Source: DASYKT01 sp963718105
Lineage (GTDB): Bacteria > Acidobacteriota > Blastocatellia > Pyrinomonadales > Pyrinomonadaceae
NCBI GenBank assembly: GCA_963718105.1
Contig: OY970352.1
Span: forward strand, 2,480,001-2,544,000
Direction of reading: 5' to 3'
Length of the DNA stretch: 64,000 bases
Numbering within the stretch: the first letter of the stretch is position 1; every line of letters begins with the position of its first letter. The position numbers and the translations under genes are program-made. Under the pieces are notes generated by a model, which was not told the origin of the DNA, searched no databases, and worked only from the letters and a program-made list of their open reading frames with translations. Positions 24,877 through 32,381 of this stretch are shown here, piece after piece.

Positions 24877-24905
24877 CAAACTTTTACATAAATGCTTGCG
24901 TCTAA
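24877..24905 (+). promoter_or_regulatory. Candidate RpoE-like (ECF) promoter of the sigma operon
   Basis: CAAACTT (24877-24883), 16 bp, GTCTAA (24900-24905) resembles the RpoE consensus GGAACTT/GTCTAA, with the -35 G's replaced. It implies autoregulation of the sigma factor that follows, a common arrangement. Confidence 0.55.
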
Positions 24906-24932
24906 AGGTTTGAATGTGAAAAACTCACATTT

Positions 24933-25556
24933 GTGGAAATAGAAGGAAATCTCGCTTGGGACCGTGACACGAGAGAGATGGTATCAAATTTAAGCGATGA
25001 GCAGATTGTCGAAATTGCCGTTTCAAGCGATCCGGATGCTTTCGGCGAGATCGTTAAACGTTGGGAGCGCAAGATTTTCGCGCTCTGTTTTGGAATGCTC
25101 AGCCGCGAGGAGGATGCCCGCGATGCCGCCCAGGAAACCTTTATTTCCGCCTACCGGAATCTGGGCAATTTCCGGGGCGAAGCCAGGGTTTCATCCTGGC
25201 TGCACAGGATAGCGGTCAATCAGTGCCTGACCAAACAGCGGCGTTCAAAGGTCAGAAGCGAAAGTTCTTTGGAAGATGAAAACAGCGCTAACGAGGCCGC
25301 TTTTGCCTCTCCGAACGGGCTAAACCCCGCCCGGACGGCCGAGCAGAACGAGCGGATCGGTGCAGTAAGAACGGCGGTTAATTCCCTGCCGTCAGACTTA
25401 AAACAGGTGATCGTAATGAAAGAATTTGAGGAATTGACCTTTCAGGAGATCGCCGACGCTTTGGACCTGCCGCTGAGCACGGTAAAAAGCCGCTTGTACA
25501 CGGCGCTGAAACAGTTACGGTTAAAACTGGAAAGAAAACCGATGGAAGTAGTTTAA
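24933..25556 (+). CDS. ECF RNA polymerase sigma factor (RpoE-like)
   Basis: A 207-residue group IV sigma factor. Region 2 is EIVKRWERKIFALCFGMLSRE followed by DARDAAQETFISAYRNLGNF, and region 4 is LPSDLKQVIVMKEFEELTFQEIADALDLPLSTVKSRLYTALKQLR without break. The GTG at 24933 begins MEIEGNLAWD; an ATG at 24978 (MVSNLSDEQ) is an alternative start. It is followed by a zinc-binding anti-sigma factor and a Spy-like periplasmic protein on the same strand, a likely envelope-stress set. An RpoE-like promoter lies 28 bp upstream. Confidence 0.93.
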   Translation: MEIEGNLAWDRDTREMVSNLSDEQIVEIAVSSDPDAFGEIVKRWERKIFALCFGMLSREEDARDAAQETFISAYRNLGNFRGEARVSSWLHRIAVNQCLTKQRRSKVRSESSLEDENSANEAAFASPNGLNPARTAEQNERIGAVRTAVNSLPSDLKQVIVMKEFEELTFQEIADALDLPLSTVKSRLYTALKQLRLKLERKPMEVV

Positions 25557-25693
25557 GTGATGAGAGAACAGTGACAAGTGACGAGAAGTCTTACTTGCTC
25601 TTATCACCATGATGTTTGAGTAATGAGTAAGAGATAACAAGCGACAAGCGAAAAATTCTTTCTTGTTACTTGTCACTGTTCACTTGTTACCAG
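25556..25693. repeat. Inverted repeat in the sigma/anti-sigma junction
   Basis: AACAGTGACAAGT...AGAA on the left pairs with TTCT...ACTTGTCACTGTT on the right (about 20 bp, 2 mismatches); the words GACAAG and GTAATGAG recur between. It fills nearly the whole gap between the two genes. Confidence 0.85.
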
Positions 25694-25702
25694 GTAAAAA
25701 AG

Positions 25703-26455
25703 ATGAGCAACAACAATAATCATCATTGTGACTTTTCGGAAACGCTGGTTTCGTATCTTTATGGCGAAACGGGCGCGTCGGAAAGCGATAAGTTTAAGTC
25801 GCATCTGGCGCATTGCGCTGCGTGTGCGGAAGAGTTCGCCGGGTTCGGCGCGATGCGTTCTTCGCTCGCCGAATGGAAGCAGGAAGAGTTTGCGCTGATG
25901 AGCGCGCCGGTGATCGAACTGCCCGTTCGCGATATTCCTGTCGTCTTAACAGACGAACCGGCATCATCCTGGCTGGACGCTGTCCGCGCGTTCTTTACAC
26001 CGAAGGTCGCTTTGACTGCGGCCGGGTTTGCCGCCGTGCTGATCTGCCTCGGATTGGCCTTTGCTTTTATGGCCTCACAGAATACGGCAGATAAAAATTT
26101 GGTAGCCGATAATTCGCGGAAGGAAAAAACCGAAACTGTAAAGGCTGTGGCACCTGCTCAGCAGGAAAATAGAGTAAATATTGCCGAAGTCGATCGGACC
26201 GCCGCGCCGAAAAAGAACGACGTTAAGGTGATCACCGAAACCCACGAAAAGGCGCCGAAGCCGGTTCGGGAATATGCGAATTACCAGCCGAGAAATTACC
26301 AGCCCAAAAATAATGTGGCGGTGACCAACAAACATCAGGATGCGCCAAAAACCGATAAACAGGATGTGAAAACTTTGAGTACTGACATTTACGAAGATAC
26401 GGAAGATGATTCTCTTCGTTTAGCTGACCTCTTTGCTGAGGCTGATACTGAATAA
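25703..26455 (+). CDS. Zinc-binding anti-sigma factor (ZAS family)
   Basis: Membrane anti-sigma factor of 250 residues paired with the upstream ECF sigma factor. The ZAS motif H-x3-C-x2-C is H34, C38, C41 (SHLAHCAACAEEF). A transmembrane helix lies at about 104-126 (VALTAAGFAAVLICLGLAFA), followed by a long charged, Lys/Pro/Gln-rich periplasmic tail containing NYQPRNYQPKNN. The ATG at 25703 was chosen because the upstream in-frame codons lie in the inverted repeat. It should sequester the sigma factor at the membrane until a signal releases it. Confidence 0.87.
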   Translation: MSNNNNHHCDFSETLVSYLYGETGASESDKFKSHLAHCAACAEEFAGFGAMRSSLAEWKQEEFALMSAPVIELPVRDIPVVLTDEPASSWLDAVRAFFTPKVALTAAGFAAVLICLGLAFAFMASQNTADKNLVADNSRKEKTETVKAVAPAQQENRVNIAEVDRTAAPKKNDVKVITETHEKAPKPVREYANYQPRNYQPKNNVAVTNKHQDAPKTDKQDVKTLSTDIYEDTEDDSLRLADLFAEADTE

Positions 26456-26473
26456 TTTTTTGGGAAAGAACCT

Positions 26474-27124
26474 ATGAAAAATAATAACTCTTTAATTTTA
26501 TTAGTATTGTTTATCCTGACGATCTTCGCCGGCACTGTCAGTGCCCAGGACCGTCCGCCGGAAGGCGACCGTATGCCGCCTCCAGGCCAGCCGGGCCCTC
26601 AGGGCCAGCCGGGAATGCCGGGGCCACAGCGCCCGGAAGACGACCGTGGTGAAATTTTACGGCAATTGAATTTATCCCAGGAACAATTTCAGTCCATCAG
26701 AAAACTTTTAGCCGATAACGGCCCGAAAGTACGCGAGGCGCAGCGTGATTTTCATGACGCTCAGGAAGCGCTCGACGACGCGATCTATGCGGACACGGTC
26801 GATGAAGTGCTGGTCCAAAGCCTCACCAAGCGCTCTTCCGAAGCGCAGGCGACGCTGATGAAACTGCGCACCATCAATGAATTTGCGATCCGGCGGATAT
26901 TGAGCCCGGAACAGGTGATAAAATTCCGTGATCTGCGCAGGCAGCAGATCCAGGAGAGACGGGAACGGCAGAAAACGCTCCGGCAGAATGGCGATGGCCC
27001 GAATCCAAATGGACGCCCGAATGGCCGCCGTCCCCCGATGGGACAGCCCGGCCAACCTGGCATGCAGCAGCCGGTGAATAATGCTTTGCCGAACCAGTCG
27101 CGAAAAAAACCCACGCAATTTTAG
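26474..27124 (+). CDS. Spy/CpxP-like periplasmic protein
   Basis: Secreted protein of 216 residues with a signal peptide (about 1-24, ending TVSAQ). A Pro/Gly/Gln-rich segment (PPGQPGPQGQPGMPGPQ) follows, then a helical domain with the hallmark LNLSQEQFQSIRKLL and ILSPEQVIKFRDL, typical of the Spy/CpxP/heavy-metal-sensor (LTXXQ) fold. The tail is again Pro/Gly/Asn/Gln-rich and ends in a basic RKKPTQF. It follows the anti-sigma gene by 18 bp and ends before an intrinsic terminator, so it closes the sigma operon. It probably acts as an envelope chaperone or stress sensor. Confidence 0.8.
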   Translation: MKNNNSLILLVLFILTIFAGTVSAQDRPPEGDRMPPPGQPGPQGQPGMPGPQRPEDDRGEILRQLNLSQEQFQSIRKLLADNGPKVREAQRDFHDAQEALDDAIYADTVDEVLVQSLTKRSSEAQATLMKLRTINEFAIRRILSPEQVIKFRDLRRQQIQERRERQKTLRQNGDGPNPNGRPNGRRPPMGQPGQPGMQQPVNNALPNQSRKKPTQF

Positions 27125-27150
27125 TTTATTGAGCCAGGGGCTCTATCTTC

Positions 27151-27185
27151 AGCCGGCTTGTTATTAACAGGCCGGCTTTTGTTTT
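27151..27185 (+). terminator. Intrinsic terminator of the sigma operon
   Basis: AGCCGGC (27151-27157) pairs with GCCGGCT (27171-27177), followed by TTTGTTTT. Confidence 0.8.
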
Positions 27186-27188
27186 ACC

Positions 27189-27337
27189 GGGAGCGCGGAC
27201 GCCCCGTCCGCAGCGAACGCGCAAGCGTTCGAATGCTTCTGCCCGCTTCCGCCCCCTTCTGCCCCCCTTCTGCCGCTGCCGAAAACTGCCGGTTTCAGGC
27301 TGCCGTGCAGCCTTGCGGACGGGCCGTCCGCGCTCCG
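27189..27337. repeat. GC-rich inverted pair, family B copy 2
   Basis: GGGAGCGCGGACGCCCCGTC and its partner GGACGGGCCGTCCGCGCTCC bound about 110 bp with GAACGCGCAAGCGTTC and a Pro-like CCGCCCCC tract. It fills the gap before mlaE. Confidence 0.85.
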
Positions 27338-27409
27338 ACTATAAGGGCGCCTGTTTTGCTTTTCTCCAATCTCTGCTATCTTTTAAGCGAATCCTAACGT
27401 AATAATTCA

Positions 27410-28174
27410 ATGAATTTCATAAAAAGATTTTTGCTTGAATTACAAGAGGTGACTTTACTGGCCGGGCGTTCATTCGCCAGCTTGCTGAAGCACCCGCGAT
27501 ACCCATCTGAAATTGTCACGCAGATGGATATGATCGGCGTTGGCTCGCTGCCGATCATATTATTGACCGGATTTTTCACCGGCGGTGTACTGGTAGTGCA
27601 GGGTTATCAAACGCTGGCCTATTACGGCGGGCAGGGCGAGACCGGCAAGCTGGTGGCGGCTACTTTGATCCGGGAACTGGGGCCGGTTTTGACGGCGCTG
27701 ATGGTAGCCGGGCGGGTCGGTTCGTCGATCTCAGCCGAACTGGGTTCGATGGTCGTTTCGCAGCAGATCGACGCCATGCGGGCGCTCGGCACGGACCCGG
27801 TAAAAAAACTGGTGACGCCGCGCGTGCTGGCATTGATCTTCACGCTGCCCTTGCTGACCGGGGCCGCTGATATTTTCGGGCTGATCGGCGGCGGGATCGT
27901 ATCTTCCCAATTGTTCAGCCTTTCACAAAACGTTTATATAAATTCCGTCCGCTCCGGAATAACCACTGACGATGTTATCGGGGGCATTATCAAGCCGGTC
28001 ATTTTCGGGCTCATTATCAGTATCATTTCGTGTTACAAAGGGCTGACCACAACGGGCGGAACGGTCGGCGTCGGGCGCTCTACTACCAGTGCCGTCGTGC
28101 TGGCATCGATCTGGGTCATCATCGCGGACTTTTTCCTGTCGCGTATCTTACAGATCATTCTCGATCGGATCTGA
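27410..28174 (+). CDS. mlaE: MlaE-like ABC transporter permease
   Basis: Inner-membrane permease of the MCE/Mla phospholipid transporter that maintains outer-membrane lipid asymmetry. The 254-residue protein matches the MlaE family: a hydrophobic core, the motif GGVLVVQGYQTLAYYGG, and the conserved stretch RELGPVLTALMVAGRVGSSI with SAELGSM following. It is followed by an ATPase and an MCE-domain protein, giving the MlaE-MlaF-MlaD order. Direction of lipid transport is not decidable from sequence. Confidence 0.95.
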   Translation: MNFIKRFLLELQEVTLLAGRSFASLLKHPRYPSEIVTQMDMIGVGSLPIILLTGFFTGGVLVVQGYQTLAYYGGQGETGKLVAATLIRELGPVLTALMVAGRVGSSISAELGSMVVSQQIDAMRALGTDPVKKLVTPRVLALIFTLPLLTGAADIFGLIGGGIVSSQLFSLSQNVYINSVRSGITTDDVIGGIIKPVIFGLIISIISCYKGLTTTGGTVGVGRSTTSAVVLASIWVIIADFFLSRILQIILDRI

Positions 28175-28187
28175 TGCTGCATGCTTT

Positions 28188-28290
28188 TTAATTTTGGTTG
28201 CCGCAGGCAACGGCATTAATGCTGCGTGTTTTTTACTTTAGTTGCCGCAGGCAACGCCAGAATTTAACTACACGCGTAAGCGTGTTGAAT
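28188..28290. repeat. RAYT-type REP elements in the mlaE-mlaF gap
   Basis: In inverted orientation it contains ACACGCTTACGCGTGTAG, TTAAATTCTGGC and two copies of GTTGCCTGCGGCAAC. The same words flank the RAYT gene at 16.6-17.6 kb, so this is a dispersed copy. Confidence 0.85.
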
Positions 28291-28306
28291 AAGATAAGCC
28301 CTAAAA

Positions 28307-29206
28307 ATGGCAGTAGAACAAAAAAGAATTCATAAAAGCCTTACCCCGTCGAGCAACGAGTTCAAGGGTGGTTTTTTTGCGAAGGTGGACGATCCCGAGC
28401 GGGTGGTTCCCTCGATCGAGTTTCGCGACGTTTGGCTTTCCTTTGACGAAGAACCGATCTTAAAAGGAATCAGTTTTACTCTGCGGCGGGGCGAGACAAA
28501 AATAATCCTGGGGCGCTCCGGCGGCGGCAAATCCACCATCATCAAACTTGTGCTCGGCCTGTTAAAACCCGACAGCGGCCAGATCCTGATCGATGGCGAA
28601 GATATTACCGAATACAGCGAAGTCGAAATGATGCCGGTGCGGAAAAAGATCGGAATGGTCTTTCAGGAAGGCGCATTGTTCGATTCCCTTTCGGTCTACG
28701 AAAATGTCGCCTATCGCCTGCACGAACAAAATATCCCTGAAGAAGAGGTCGAAGCCGAGGTCAGAAAAATGCTTCGCTTCGTTGACCTCGAAGACGCAAT
28801 TGATAAAATGCCTATCGAGCTTTCCGGCGGCATGCGGCGGCGCGTCGGAATTGCCAGGGCCCTGGTAGGTAATCCGAAAATGGTGATGTTTGACGAACCT
28901 ACCGCGGGACTGGACCCGCCTACTTCGCGGACGATCTGCGAACTGGTGGTAAAGCTGCGCGATCTGGAAGATGTTTCTTCTATCTTCGTGACGCATGAGA
29001 TGAACACGCTCGAATTTCTTTGCTCCGAGTATGCTACCTTTGACGAGCAGCATGAAATTGTGTTCGAACCCGAAGGTGAAAGTCTTTGCCTCTTGAATAC
29101 GGAAATTGTTATGCTTCGTTATGGCCACGTGATCTTTAACGGTACGGATGAGCAGCTAAGAGCGTCGAACGACGAATATATAAGGCGGTTTTTGGTCGGA
29201 AAGTAA
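28307..29206 (+). CDS. mlaF: MlaF-like ABC transporter ATPase
   Basis: Cytoplasmic ATPase of the Mla transporter. The 299-residue protein has Walker A GRSGGGKST (about 70-78), signature LSGGMRRRVGIARAL, Walker B MVMFDEPTAGLDP and the switch His in THEM. An N-terminal extension of about 30 residues precedes the domain, and a 40-residue C-terminal tail (EIVFEPEGESLCLLNTEI) is longer than in Mla of enterics. It lies between mlaE and mlaD, separated from each by a repeat-filled gap of 110-130 bp. Confidence 0.95.
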   Translation: MAVEQKRIHKSLTPSSNEFKGGFFAKVDDPERVVPSIEFRDVWLSFDEEPILKGISFTLRRGETKIILGRSGGGKSTIIKLVLGLLKPDSGQILIDGEDITEYSEVEMMPVRKKIGMVFQEGALFDSLSVYENVAYRLHEQNIPEEEVEAEVRKMLRFVDLEDAIDKMPIELSGGMRRRVGIARALVGNPKMVMFDEPTAGLDPPTSRTICELVVKLRDLEDVSSIFVTHEMNTLEFLCSEYATFDEQHEIVFEPEGESLCLLNTEIVMLRYGHVIFNGTDEQLRASNDEYIRRFLVGK

Positions 29207-29211
29207 GTGGA

Positions 29212-29309
29212 GGTAATTAGTAATTGGTTAGTCGATAGTTGGTTTTAAGAACCTGCTTGCTGGTACTTTTACAAATACCCGTTACTAATTACCAACTACC
29301 AATTACTCA
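29212..29309. repeat. Inverted repeat in the mlaF-mlaD junction
   Basis: GGTAATTAGTAATTGGTTAG on the left and CTAATTACCAACTACCAATT on the right share the words AATTGGT and TAATTAG in inverted form. It spans the gap between the two genes. Confidence 0.8.
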
Positions 29310-29314
29310 ATAAG

Positions 29315-30496
29315 ATGCCAGCTAAAAAATCTATCGGTTTTAGTCAATTGCGCGTCGGGCTTTTTACGCTGGCGGCGCTTTTGGTGCTGGCGTTCCTTAT
29401 CTTAAACGCGACCGGTGATTTCAATCCTTTCGAAAAGAAGATGCGGTTGAAGGTCCGTTTCCCCGCCGCCGACGGACTGCGCGAAGGCGCCGAGGTTCAG
29501 TTGGCCGGCGTTCCTATCGGAAAAGTAGAGGACGTCAGGCTGCTCTCTCCCGACGATCCCGAAGAAGCCAAGATCGAGGCCAAGCTGGCCGTATCGCAAA
29601 GCCTGGAAGGCAAATCTATCAGCGAACGCATCCGCACCGATTCCACCGCCCGGCTGATGGCCGTCTCAGTGCTTTCCAACGACAAGCTGATCGATATCAG
29701 CCCCGGCTCGATGAAAGGCGAACCCGTGCAGGAAGGCCATATTTTGGAATCCCGCTCGGCCACCGGTATCAATCAACTGACCGAAACCGGCAACGATCTG
29801 CTGCAGCAGATCAATAAGCTCGCCATCCCCGCCAACGAAATTCTTAACAAGGCGAACCGCGGCGAAGGAACGCTCGGCCGCATTATCAACGACGATTCTC
29901 TTTATAAAACTTTGGATACCTCCGTCGCCGAAGCCAGGACCACCATGGTCAAGCTGCAATCTATTCTGGAGGAAGTAAAATCCGGCAACGGCACCGCTAG
30001 TAAATTGCTCAACGATCCCGAGCTTTATAACAAACTCACTAACACCGTCGCCCAACTGGAAGCCGTCTCCGTCGATCTGCGCAGCGGCAAGGGAACCGCC
30101 GGAAAATTGCTGACCGAAGACGCGCTCTATAATGACGTGCGCGGCGGCCTGGCCGATCTGAAAGTGGCGGTTAACGAACTCCGCGGAACGATCAAAAATC
30201 TCGATGAAGTTGCGGTGCAAATAAAAGGCATCGCCGGCGATCTCAACGCCGGAAAAGGCACCGCCGGAAAACTCCTGAAAGACGACGCTCTTTATACCGA
30301 AGTCCGCGCCAGCTTGAACAAACTCGATAATATCCTCGGCAACGCGCAAAGCGGCAAAGGAACGCTCGGAAAACTTATTACCGATGACAGCCTCTACAAC
30401 AATCTCAATAATTTTTCCGCCGAAAGCACCCAGATGATCAAGGATTTCCGCGCCAATCCCAAGAAATATCTCACCATCCAACTAAAACTCTTCTAA
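29315..30496 (+). CDS. mlaD: MlaD-like MCE-domain lipid-binding protein with C-terminal repeats
   Basis: Periplasmic MCE protein, anchored by one helix (about 14-31), that contacts the MlaE permease and passes lipid. The MCE domain is at about 38-125 (RFPAADGLREGAEVQLAGVP). The rest of the 393 residues carries five copies of a unit with core GKGTAGKLLTEDALYNDV (seen as GEGTLGRIINDDSLYKTL, GNGTASKLLNDPELYNKL, GKGTAGKLLKDDALYTEV, GKGTLGKLITDDSLYNNL). Such repeats are unusual for MlaD of enterics and could lengthen the bridge to the outer membrane. It ends the mla unit. Confidence 0.93.
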   Translation: MPAKKSIGFSQLRVGLFTLAALLVLAFLILNATGDFNPFEKKMRLKVRFPAADGLREGAEVQLAGVPIGKVEDVRLLSPDDPEEAKIEAKLAVSQSLEGKSISERIRTDSTARLMAVSVLSNDKLIDISPGSMKGEPVQEGHILESRSATGINQLTETGNDLLQQINKLAIPANEILNKANRGEGTLGRIINDDSLYKTLDTSVAEARTTMVKLQSILEEVKSGNGTASKLLNDPELYNKLTNTVAQLEAVSVDLRSGKGTAGKLLTEDALYNDVRGGLADLKVAVNELRGTIKNLDEVAVQIKGIAGDLNAGKGTAGKLLKDDALYTEVRASLNKLDNILGNAQSGKGTLGKLITDDSLYNNLNNFSAESTQMIKDFRANPKKYLTIQLKLF

Positions 30497-30560
30497 AATT
30501 CGCCCATTCGATTTTCCCTGAAATAGTCGCGCTTCAATTTAAAACTAAGCGACTCTACCT

Positions 30561-30673
30561 GGGAGCGCCGGTGTCCCGCCGGCTTGGATCGCGCAGCGAT
30601 CTGGAAAAGCTTCAGATTTTACGTCAGTTAGCGCGAGCAAGTCGCGCTTGCCGGCGGGACACCGGCGCTCCCG
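30561..30673. repeat. GC-rich inverted pair, family B copy 3
   Basis: GGGAGCGCCGGTGTCCCGCC and GGCGGGACACCGGCGCTCCC are exact inverted partners, with an internal ATCGCGCAGCGAT hairpin. The wider gap (30497-30812) holds no gene; a faint decayed family E copy may lie at 30715-30765. Confidence 0.85.
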
Positions 30674-30812
30674 GTTTACCGATCATTTAACCTATCGTTC
30701 TATAAATATGTGCAGTTTACAGGCAAAGCCCAAATCACCAAACACACGAAATGTATCGACCATCAAAGACAAACTTATTTTTTGAATACATGAACTTTAT
30801 ATTATAAAGTAC

Positions 30813-30841
30813 TTGACAAACGGAATGACTTGGCGTAAATT
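30813..30841 (+). promoter_or_regulatory. Sigma70-type promoter of the first beta-lactamase-fold gene
   Basis: TTGACA (30813-30818), a 17-bp spacer and TAAATT (30836-30841). It overlaps the frame upstream of 30888, which supports starting the gene at the ATG at 30888. Confidence 0.6.
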
Positions 30842-30887
30842 CCAATCAGTGGGTGATCCGCTAAAAACGTTTGGAATCACACAAAAC

Positions 30888-32228
30888 ATGAAAATTAAAA
30901 TATTATCCGCAATTTTCCTGACGCTGATCCTGGTTTTCGCGAGTTACGCCCAGACGCTTGATAAAGCTAGGCTCGACCAGTTTTTTGACCGGCTGGCGGA
31001 AAAAAACAAGGCGATGGGCAGCCTGACAATTGTCAAAGACGGCAATGTTCTCTACACCCGCGCGATCGGCTACAGCCAGATCGGCGAAGCGGAAAAGAAA
31101 CCTGTTACCACTGCGTCGAGATTCCGGATCGGTTCGATCACAAAAATGTTCACCGCCGCGCTTGTGCTTCAGCTCGTCGAGGAAAAGAAATTAAAGCTGG
31201 CCGACACGCTCGACAAATTCTTCCCGCAGATCGCGAACGCCGATAAAATTACTATCGGGCAGATCCTTGCGCATCGCAGCGGTATCCATGATTCATTGAT
31301 AGATAGAAATTTACGGCCAGTGTCGAGGACGGAACCGGTAACGAAAGAACAACTACTCGCCCTGATCGCAAAAGGCAAGCCTGATTTCGAGCCCGACGCG
31401 AAGCATTTATACAGCAATTCGGGCTACGTAATTTTAGGTCTCATCGTTGAAAAGGTCACGGGAAAGACTTACGAGGAATCTTTGCGAAAGAGGATCACGT
31501 CAAAAATCGGCCTCAAGGATACTTACATCGCGACGGGAAATATCGATGTAAGCAAAAATGAAGCTCTTACCTATATGAACCTCGGCGGGGAGTGGAAACC
31601 GGTCGAAGAAACTCACCCGAGTAACCTCTTTAGCGCAGGCGCGATCGTCTCGACGCCGAACGATCTGGCTAAATTCATCCGGGCGCTGTTTGAATTAAAA
31701 GTCATCCGGGCGGAAAGTCTTACGCTGATGAAAACGATGAGGGACGGAGACGGCATTGGGATGGAGCCCTTTAACTTCGCCGGGAAGACCTTCTACGGGC
31801 ACACGGGAGGGGCCGACAATTACGGCGCGTGGCTGGCCTACCTGCCGGAAGAAAAACTCACCGTTGCCTACACTACGAACGCGAAGGTTTACCCGGTTAA
31901 AAATATCGTGAGCGGTGTTATCGACATTTACTACGATAAGCCGTTCCAAATTCCTGCCCTGGAATCGGTCGCCGTCAGCCCGGAAGTTCTCGACAAATAT
32001 GTCGGAGTTTATGGGGCCCCGGACGCTCCCGTAAAATTTACGATCACCAGAGAAGGCTCGACGCTTTTCTTTCAGCCGCCGGGGCAAGCGGCCGCCGTTC
32101 CGCTCGAAGCGGTCGCTACGGATAAATTTCAGATCGAGGGTTCGGTGGTCGTTGAGTTTGACGCCGCGAAAAAACAAATGACCATAAAACGGGGCGGCGG
32201 GTCGAGAATTTTCACAAAGGAAAATTGA
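30888..32228 (+). CDS. Secreted serine hydrolase, beta-lactamase/PBP-type fold
   Basis: Class C beta-lactamase-like serine hydrolase of 446 residues with a signal peptide (MKIKILSAIFLTLILVFASY, cut near AQ). The nucleophile motif is SITK (RIGSITKMF), the second motif is YSNSGY, and HTGG supplies the KTG-like box. The fold includes DD-peptidases, esterases and D-aminopeptidases, so antibiotic hydrolysis cannot be assumed. The C-terminal ~100 residues form a beta-sheet extension (PEVLDKYVGVYGAPDAPVKF) common in this group. The neighbour at 32382 is a second, divergent member, likely a tandem paralogue. Confidence 0.88.
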   Translation: MKIKILSAIFLTLILVFASYAQTLDKARLDQFFDRLAEKNKAMGSLTIVKDGNVLYTRAIGYSQIGEAEKKPVTTASRFRIGSITKMFTAALVLQLVEEKKLKLADTLDKFFPQIANADKITIGQILAHRSGIHDSLIDRNLRPVSRTEPVTKEQLLALIAKGKPDFEPDAKHLYSNSGYVILGLIVEKVTGKTYEESLRKRITSKIGLKDTYIATGNIDVSKNEALTYMNLGGEWKPVEETHPSNLFSAGAIVSTPNDLAKFIRALFELKVIRAESLTLMKTMRDGDGIGMEPFNFAGKTFYGHTGGADNYGAWLAYLPEEKLTVAYTTNAKVYPVKNIVSGVIDIYYDKPFQIPALESVAVSPEVLDKYVGVYGAPDAPVKFTITREGSTLFFQPPGQAAAVPLEAVATDKFQIEGSVVVEFDAAKKQMTIKRGGGSRIFTKEN

Positions 32229-32233
32229 TCCTC

Positions 32234-32367
32234 ATAAGGCGCGGATTTGTTTTAGGTTTTGTTCGTGCCTTTTTCGTGTGAGTTCGTGGTTTCAGGTCTT
32301 AAGACTGGAACCACGAACTCACACGAAAACTGCAAAAAACTTGATTATCTACTTTATAGGCAAAACT
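32234..32367. repeat. MITE-like inverted repeat, family E copy 2 (inverted)
   Basis: Contains the family words TTCGTGGTTTCAG, CTTAAGAC, GGAACCACGAA and ends CTTGATTATCTACTTTATAG followed by GCAAA, the inverted end of the copy at 41781. It lies between the two serine hydrolase genes. Confidence 0.75.
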
Positions 32368-32381
32368 TAAATGAGGAATAA

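Noticed and set aside
24694..24891. 65-codon plus-strand frame upstream of the sigma gene
   Set aside because: No RBS, low-complexity Lys/Asn-rich product, and it overlaps the ECF promoter.
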